A stretch of DNA of 64,000 bases from Glycomyces lechevalierae. Lineage in GTDB: Bacteria > Actinomycetota > Actinomycetes > Mycobacteriales > Micromonosporaceae. This document shows positions 59,315 to 64,000 of the stretch, in pieces. Position numbers and translations under genes: made by a program. Location of the stretch: NCBI RefSeq assembly GCF_027622945.1, contig NZ_JAPZVQ010000002.1:203850-267849 (forward strand), in the 5' to 3' direction. The notes under the pieces were generated by a model. It saw nothing but the letters and a program-made list of their open reading frames with translations, did not search any database and was not told the origin of the DNA. The first letter of the stretch is position 1; every line of letters starts with the position of its first letter.

Positions 59315-60190
59315 TCAGACGGGCGCGCCGATCCACTCCGGCGGGTCCGGGTCGGGATGGAGGGCGATGAAGACGAGGTCGTCGTCGCCCGGCCGGCGCG
59401 GGTCGAACAGCACCTCGGCGGTGTCGGAGGTCGGCATCGAGTTCCGGCCGGGGCTGAAGCGGGTCGCCTCCCGTTCGGCGCCGTGGGCGTCGGTGTACCG
59501 CACCGTGACGACGTAGCCGATGGTTGAGCGCTGCCCCTGGTCGTTCACCGTGGTGCGGGCCGCGACTCCGGTGATCATGCCGCTCGCGCGTCGGCCCTCC
59601 ACGAGGAGGCGGGAGCGGTCGGCGAGCTGCCGCCGCAGCCGCCCGTAGTGGCGGATCGAGTGGGCCACAACGAGACCGGCGACGACTACTGCAATGGCCG
59701 GGAGCCAGATGTCGGCGTAGTAGCCGATCCATCCGAAGACGCTCCAAGGCTCGTCCTCGTGGAACACCGGATCCAGTGCGATGCCGACCTTGAGCGGCGC
59801 CGTCCAGGTCGGCGCGTCCGCCACGATGGCGACGGCCGCCGCGCAGGCCGCGAGGGACGCCAGGATCCGCGGCTGCCGTTCGCCGCCCAGGTAGGCATCG
59901 AAGTACCACCCGGCGCCTATGGAGCCGATCAGGGTTCCGGCGGTGCCGAGGGCCCAGAGGTAGCCGATCGTGCCGAGGCCCCAGAACATCGGGAACGGCT
60001 CGCGGTCGTCGAAGGCGCTGTCGATGCTGTAGTGCCGCAACATGTCGGCAGTGGTGGCGATGGCGAGGCCGAGCAGGACCGCGCACGCGGTCATGAACGC
60101 CGCCGTGACGATCGCGGCGGCGAGGAAGCGCCGGTCTCCCGCGCGCTCCCGCCGTTTCGCCCGCTCCGCAGCGGGATCCGTGGTGCTCAT
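59315..60190 (-). CDS. DUF3592-like four-TM protein
   Basis: 291 residues from ATG 60190. About four TM helices (25-45, 70-90, 105-125, 155-180) and a C-terminal beta domain RASGMITGVAARTTVNDQ ... VTVRYTDAHGAEREATRF, which matches DUF3592. Convergent with the previous gene. It sits next to the SUKH-4 gene of cassette 1. Confidence 0.78.
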   Translation of the reverse strand: MSTTDPAAERAKRRERAGDRRFLAAAIVTAAFMTACAVLLGLAIATTADMLRHYSIDSAFDDREPFPMFWGLGTIGYLWALGTAGTLIGSIGAGWYFDAYLGGERQPRILASLAACAAAVAIVADAPTWTAPLKVGIALDPVFHEDEPWSVFGWIGYYADIWLPAIAVVVAGLVVAHSIRHYGRLRRQLADRSRLLVEGRRASGMITGVAARTTVNDQGQRSTIGYVVTVRYTDAHGAEREATRFSPGRNSMPTSDTAEVLFDPRRPGDDDLVFIALHPDPDPPEWIGAPV

Positions 60191-60313
60191 TGCCGGCCTC
60201 CTGGTGGTCCGTCGGCCCCGGAGCGGTTCGCAGCGGGCCTCGCGAGCATCGCGCACCGCGATGCCCTACCGGTCACGGCTTTCGGGCCCCGGGTTCGCCG
60301 ATCGCGGCGGCGG

Positions 60314-60835
60314 TCAGGCGGTGAGCTGGTCGAAGACCAGAGGCCACCAGGCTCCTTGGGCGAAGGCGTTGGGGTCGATGCGGATCAGGACCTCGCGGAG
60401 GGTGGCGGCGCGGGCGGCTCGGCCCTGTTTGCCTTCGTCGGCGTTGACGAACTGGGCGAAGTGGTAGAGGAACTCGATGAAGCAGCGGTAGTTGGAGTTC
60501 ACCGCTTGGACGTCGCGGGGGTTGGTCTGGTCGAGTTGGAGGATGTCGCCGCTGGCCGGGTCGAGGACGTAGAGGAGGTTCTTGTCGTCCTCGACCGCGC
60601 CGACCACGATGAGCCGCAAGTCGACCGAGCCGTCCTCGGTGCCGAGGCCGATCGTGTCGTAGAGGCCGGGGCTGCCGGGGAGGTAGGCGGTGTAGACGAC
60701 CTCGACGTCGAGGGGCACCTCGTCGCCCTCGGGGAGGGCGGCCTCCGGGAAGCCGTCGGCGAGCCAGTCCTCGCGCGGGTACGGGATCAGTTCGTCTTCT
60801 GTCCACAGTGCTGCGTACTTCGCTGCCGCGGGCAT
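60314..60835 (-). CDS. SUKH-4-like immunity protein
   Basis: 173 residues with GGAGG before the ATG. Paralogue of the gene at 54831-55367 (shared IPYPRxxW, YTAYL, EFLYHFAxFxxAD blocks). It lies at the end of toxin cassette 1, after the SMI1/KNR4-like protein. Two immunity genes of different SUKH type beside one toxin is common in such cassettes. Confidence 0.8.
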   Translation of the reverse strand: MPAAAKYAALWTEDELIPYPREDWLADGFPEAALPEGDEVPLDVEVVYTAYLPGSPGLYDTIGLGTEDGSVDLRLIVVGAVEDDKNLLYVLDPASGDILQLDQTNPRDVQAVNSNYRCFIEFLYHFAQFVNADEGKQGRAARAATLREVLIRIDPNAFAQGAWWPLVFDQLTA

Positions 60836-60880
60836 GCGGTCCTCCTCAGGTCAGGGGCTTTCGGGTTGCGGGAGACGGGA

Positions 60881-61408
60881 TCAGGCGAAGCCGAGGTCTT
60901 CGATGAGGACGCGCCACTCGTCCTCTTCCTCGTCTTCGGGGGTCGGGTAGCCGCCGACGAGGTCGATGAGCTCGCGGTAGCGCGGGCCGAAGAGGAAGGC
61001 GTCGGCGAACGCGACCGGGTCGGGGGCGAGCCGGCTGGTCTCCAGCGACTCGCCCAGTTTGACGGCGTCGATGTACAAGTCGGCGTTGAACAGGTGCACC
61101 GCACCGGACTCGAGGTCGGCGCACAGCGCGTCGCCGTAGCCGACGGTGCCGAACTGGAGGAGGTTCGGGAGGGGGTCGTGCAGGTCCCCCGCCCTCTTCT
61201 TCGCGAGTTCGGCCAGGACGTCCTCGGCCGGGAGGACGTCGATGAACCCCATGCGGGTGCTCAGGCCGTCGAAGACGCGGTACAGGTCCGCCAACGCGGG
61301 CGGGAGGCCTTCGGGCTCGGCGGGTTCACCGAGTTCGTAGTCCCAGCCGTAGCGTACGAGCTCCCCCATGCGGGGACGGACGAGCGCGACCTTCGCGGCG
61401 AGTTCCAT
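60881..61408 (-). CDS. SMI1/KNR4 (SUKH-1)-like immunity protein
   Basis: 175 residues. PPALADLYRVFDGLSTRMGFID and an acidic end (TPEDEEEDEWRVLIEDLGF) match the SUKH-1/SMI1 pattern of immunity proteins. It starts 14 bases after the stop of the HNH-like toxin gene, so it is the probable immunity partner. Confidence 0.75.
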   Translation of the reverse strand: MELAAKVALVRPRMGELVRYGWDYELGEPAEPEGLPPALADLYRVFDGLSTRMGFIDVLPAEDVLAELAKKRAGDLHDPLPNLLQFGTVGYGDALCADLESGAVHLFNADLYIDAVKLGESLETSRLAPDPVAFADAFLFGPRYRELIDLVGGYPTPEDEEEDEWRVLIEDLGFA

Positions 61409-61422
61409 CGTGGACTGTCCTT

Positions 61423-61968
61423 TCAGTATCCGAGGACTCTGATGACGACGGGGGTGCCGTCGGGGACGCCTCTGAGCTGCCCGGCTATCTGGGAGCCGAT
61501 GGTGCGGTTGGTGTAGGCGTCCATCCAGCGCAGGTTATCAGCGTGGTCGCGCCCGCCCAGCTGCAATTCGTGCACGTGGTCGGGGTCGAGTCCGTCGCCG
61601 GCGCGGTTGGCGGAGGTGCGGCCGCTGAACTTCTGGGCGATGCGCCGCTGCTCGGCCCGGTTGCCGCGGTGGCGGCCGGTGAGCTTGCGGATGGTCTCGC
61701 CGCGGTAGTTGCGGGTGATCTGCGGGTCGCGTTTGACGGGGGTCTTGCGGAGCTTGCCCTCGCGGCTGAGGCGCAGGAGCGAGTCGGCCTTCGTGCGGAA
61801 GTCCTTCTTGCTCATCTTGGAGTCGAACTTGATGGTGACGACCTTGGGCTTGACCTTCAGGGCGCCCTTGCCGGAGCGGAAGAACCGCGGGTTGTCGATG
61901 AGCCCCGCGATGATCTTGGCGCCCTTGGAGACCGATTTGCGGGCGGCCCGCGTGCGCACCCTAGCCAT
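61423..61968 (-). CDS. HNH-type nuclease toxin, stand-alone
   Basis: 181 residues, basic N-terminus (MARVRTRAARKSVSKGAK). The C-terminal motif LDPDHVHELQLGG then DNLRWMD and IGSQIAGQL fits an HNH/His-Me-finger toxin fold, with DHV supplying metal and general-base residues. It overlaps the preceding carrier gene by eight bases, and is not fused to it. Confidence 0.8.
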   Translation of the reverse strand: MARVRTRAARKSVSKGAKIIAGLIDNPRFFRSGKGALKVKPKVVTIKFDSKMSKKDFRTKADSLLRLSREGKLRKTPVKRDPQITRNYRGETIRKLTGRHRGNRAEQRRIAQKFSGRTSANRAGDGLDPDHVHELQLGGRDHADNLRWMDAYTNRTIGSQIAGQLRGVPDGTPVVIRVLGY

Positions 61969-62455
61969 TGAGCACCGCCTCGATCGCCATGTTGAGCAGC
62001 TGGTCGATGAGCATCGAGGTGATCTGCTTGAAGATCGGGATCTCCAGCAGCGAGGCGCCGAAGGTCGCGACGGCGGTGGCGATGGCCTGCGCGATCTCGA
62101 TGGCGAGGGTGACGAGCTGGACGATCATCTGCAGTTTGAGGGCGAGCACGACGCCGGCGGCGATCATGAGGCCGATGCTGACGATGTTGGAGGGCTCGGC
62201 GATGTCGGCGATGTTGCGCACCGCGGACTCGCCGTCCTCCCACTCGGAGCGGAAGGCGTCGATGTCCTTGCTGACGTTGTTGTCGATGACGGTGCGGGCG
62301 GCGTCCTCGAGCTGCTCGACGGCGCCGTTGAGCTTGTCGGAGAGGCCGGTCCAGTTGTTGCCGAGGTCGAAGAGTTTCGTCTCGTCGGATTCGGGCCAGT
62401 CGTAGCCGAGCATGGAGAGCAGGCTCGTGAGTTCTGAGGGCAGTTGCATACCCAC
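61961..62455 (-). CDS. WXG100-like hydrophobic carrier, cassette 1
   Basis: 164 residues from a GTG at 62455 with AAGGAG eight bases upstream (ATG 62449 alternative). The first ~70 residues form a helical hairpin (WTGLSDKLNGAVEQL, AFRSEWEDGESAV), then long hydrophobic helices. It overlaps the toxin gene, suggesting coupled synthesis of carrier and toxin. Confidence 0.78.
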   Translation of the reverse strand: MGMQLPSELTSLLSMLGYDWPESDETKLFDLGNNWTGLSDKLNGAVEQLEDAARTVIDNNVSKDIDAFRSEWEDGESAVRNIADIAEPSNIVSIGLMIAAGVVLALKLQMIVQLVTLAIEIAQAIATAVATFGASLLEIPIFKQITSMLIDQLLNMAIEAVLNG

Positions 62456-62535
62456 TGGGGTGTCTCCTTCGTAAGGGGAGGAACGCAAAGGGTGACGAGT
62501 GCGGGCGCGCCGGCGGTCGGCCGGCGGAGTCGGGG

Positions 62536-62859
62536 CTAGAGGCCGAGTTCGGCGAGGAGTTCGCGGAAGATGCGGGCGGCCTCGCTGTCGGCGTTCTCGT
62601 GGTTGTCAGCCATCTCGCGGAGATTGACCGAATAGTCGAGGAGGTCTTCGATGTTCGTCTCGATGCACTCCATGAGCGCCTCCATGACCACTTGGTGCGC
62701 GAGGTCGAGGAGCGAGCCGATCATGTCGCCGCCGAAGGAGTCGGCGAGGCCTTCGACGGCGGACTTGAACTCGTCGAAGAGGCCCTGGACCATCTCGGTC
62801 GCGGCGTCGAGCGCGTCGGCGCCCTCACGGATCGAGTCGAGGTCGAGTTCCACCACCAT
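62536..62859 (-). CDS. EspC/WXG100-like helical protein, cassette 1
   Basis: 107 residues from the ATG at 62859 (GGGAGG eight bases upstream). One base from the YbaB stop. Helical, with SIREGADALDAATEMVQGL; size as in WXG100/EspC proteins. Probable export partner of the carrier. Confidence 0.8.
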   Translation of the reverse strand: MVVELDLDSIREGADALDAATEMVQGLFDEFKSAVEGLADSFGGDMIGSLLDLAHQVVMEALMECIETNIEDLLDYSVNLREMADNHENADSEAARIFRELLAELGL

Positions 62860-62860
62860 G

Positions 62861-63265
62861 TCAGGCACCTCCCTGGAGTTTCTTCATGACGGCGCTGATC
62901 TGGGTGCTCATGGCGCGCATCTGGGCGAGGCCCTGGTCCTGGATCTTGGCGACGGCCTCGCCGAGGGCCTCCAGGTCGGGCGCGGCCGTGTCGGCCGCGA
63001 GGGTCTCGGCGCGGGCGTCGAGCGCGGTGTTGACGAGGGTGCGCAGCTCCTCTTCGAGGTATTCGGTGCCCTCCTTGAGGACGCGCACCTCCGTGAACTC
63101 GATCCGGTCGACGCGGCCGTTCGCGCCGAGGGTGATCTTGATGCGCCCGTCGGCCGCCTCGGCGGTGACGGGCGGGACCTGATGGTCCTGTTGCGTTTGC
63201 CTGACGACGTCCAGTTGCGAGCGGGCTTCCGCCAGTTGCTGGGCGATGGCGTCCTCACCGAACAT
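62861..63265 (-). CDS. YbaB/EbfC-family protein, cassette 1
   Basis: 134 residues. ITLGANGRVDRIEFTE and the long flanking helices are the YbaB core. First gene of cassette 1, as YbaB is in cassette 2. The DNA-binding role of YbaB is known for the family; here it may be a cassette-specific adaptor. Confidence 0.86.
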   Translation of the reverse strand: MFGEDAIAQQLAEARSQLDVVRQTQQDHQVPPVTAEAADGRIKITLGANGRVDRIEFTEVRVLKEGTEYLEEELRTLVNTALDARAETLAADTAAPDLEALGEAVAKIQDQGLAQMRAMSTQISAVMKKLQGGA

Positions 63266-63482
63266 GCCGCCTCCGGGGGGCTCAGTGGACTCAATGTGAG
63301 TCTCAGCATAGACCGGCGGCGCAAATTCCGCGTCCCCCGAAAATGCTTGCCTACCAGGGGTTTCGACAACTGTATTTACAGAGCGTCACGATGTCGACTC
63401 TGTCCATATTGGTGCGGATTCGAGAGTGCACTCGGGCCCCACTGGCACGCTTCAGGCACAGAGCCGGGACCCTCCCGGCGGC

Positions 63483-64000
63483 TTACTCGCCGCCGCCTCG
63501 GAACGCCGGGGCCTTGGCGGGGTCGGGGCGGTACGCGAAGGGCTCGTCGCGGTCGCAGCGCAGCCAGCCGTCGCGCACGTGGAGGCGCGCGACCTGGACC
63601 GTGGAGCGGCGCCCGCCGCCCGGGTGGGTGAAGTAGTAGAGGAAGCCCTCGTCGGGGCCTTGGGTGAGGGCCATGGCGTGGTGGCCGAGGGCTTCGTCGA
63701 AGGCGCGCCTGCCGGGGCCGGCGAGGAGCGGCACGGGCTGGCGGTGCCAGTGCTCGAGGTCGGTGGAACGGTGGACGAGGAGGCCGGACCAGCCGTCGGT
63801 GACCATCCAGTAGACGCCGCCGAGCGGGAAGACCGTGGGGCCCTCCTGGGCCTGGTCGGTGACGGCGGGACCGGTCGGGGTCCAGGCGAAGAGGTCCGGG
63901 GAGTCGGCGGTGTGGATGCGGCTCTCGCGGCTCTCGTCCTTGAACCACATGCGCCACTTGCCGTCCGGGAGGCGGTGGACGGTCGCGTCGATGGCGCGCT
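63483..64000 (-). CDS. glycosidase-like protein, 5' truncated
   Basis: At least 172 residues; the frame continues past the window edge (internal ATG at 63950). GPTVFPLGGVYWMVTD, WSGLLVHRSTDLEHW and EGFLYYFTHPG follow the repeated-blade pattern of GH43/GH130-like five-bladed propellers. The active-site part is probably off the edge, so the enzyme class is unassigned. Confidence 0.75.
   Translation of the reverse strand, partial: RAIDATVHRLPDGKWRMWFKDESRESRIHTADSPDLFAWTPTGPAVTDQAQEGPTVFPLGGVYWMVTDGWSGLLVHRSTDLEHWHRQPVPLLAGPGRRAFDEALGHHAMALTQGPDEGFLYYFTHPGGGRRSTVQVARLHVRDGWLRCDRDEPFAYRPDPAKAPAFRGGGE

Overview
The window is very GC-rich DNA with strongly GC-biased third codon positions, frequent GTG starts and many translationally coupled ATGA/GTGA overlaps. 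This is typical of an Actinomycetota chromosome. A GlnR-type regulator, an ECF41 sigma factor with its carboxymuconolactone decarboxylase partner, a SARP regulator, DUF397/DUF1707 proteins and WXG100/EspC/YbaB cassettes together suggest a filamentous or near-filamentous actinomycete, possibly Glycomycetaceae (Glycomyces/Stackebrandtia-like). That assignment is an inference. No replication, ribosomal or integrase genes are present, so the position on the chromosome is unknown.

Layout. 1-6160 (minus): a tightly packed secretion-associated operon (membrane proteins, a YbaB-like protein, a small WXG100/EspC-size protein, a WXG100-plus-hydrophobic protein and a large Gly-rich protein). 6533-14107 (plus): a divergent, fully coupled type IV secretion-like operon: small membrane protein, VirB3/PrgI-like protein, VirB4 ATPase, TrbL-like channel protein, VirB8-like protein and a lysozyme/M23 hydrolase. 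There is no relaxase or coupling protein. 14114-15484: a pentapeptide-like gene between 30-bp inverted repeats. 15.7-26.5 kb: mostly hypothetical membrane proteins, a GNAT enzyme, a VTT-like protein and a ParB-like protein. 26.6-28.3 kb: a conserved uncharacterised gene, then two tandem circularly permuted tRNA-like RNAs (bacterial Y-RNA-like), then another small gene. 28.4-35.7 kb: a lipoprotein, a sensor-domain protein, a methyltransferase, a HEAT-like protein, a DUF559-like nuclease and a DUF1707 protein. 35.9-40.4 kb: a large secreted subtilase and a GH43 arabinanase. 40.7-42.9 kb: a second copy of the large ESX-like protein seen at 56-1630. 43-48 kb: GlnR, a membrane protein, a DUF2993 protein, and sseA-DUF1416 behind a cysteine-containing leader peptide. 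48-52.6 kb: two duplicated secreted proteins beside a SARP regulator, then ECF41 sigma and its partner. 53-54.2 kb: an orphan nuoD. 54.8-63.3 kb: two toxin-immunity cassettes (YbaB, EspC-like, WXG100/hydrophobic carrier, separate toxin, immunity) pointing towards each other. A truncated glycosidase-like gene ends the window.

Functional picture. The window is dominated by cell-envelope export (type VII-like toxin cassettes and a type IV-like channel) and secreted hydrolases, with scattered nitrogen, sulfur and sigma-factor regulation. The strongest unexplained signals are the permuted tRNA-like RNAs at 27.48-27.81 kb and an array of five exact TTATCCACA (DnaA-box) 9-mers written into the coding sequence of the VirB4-like ATPase.
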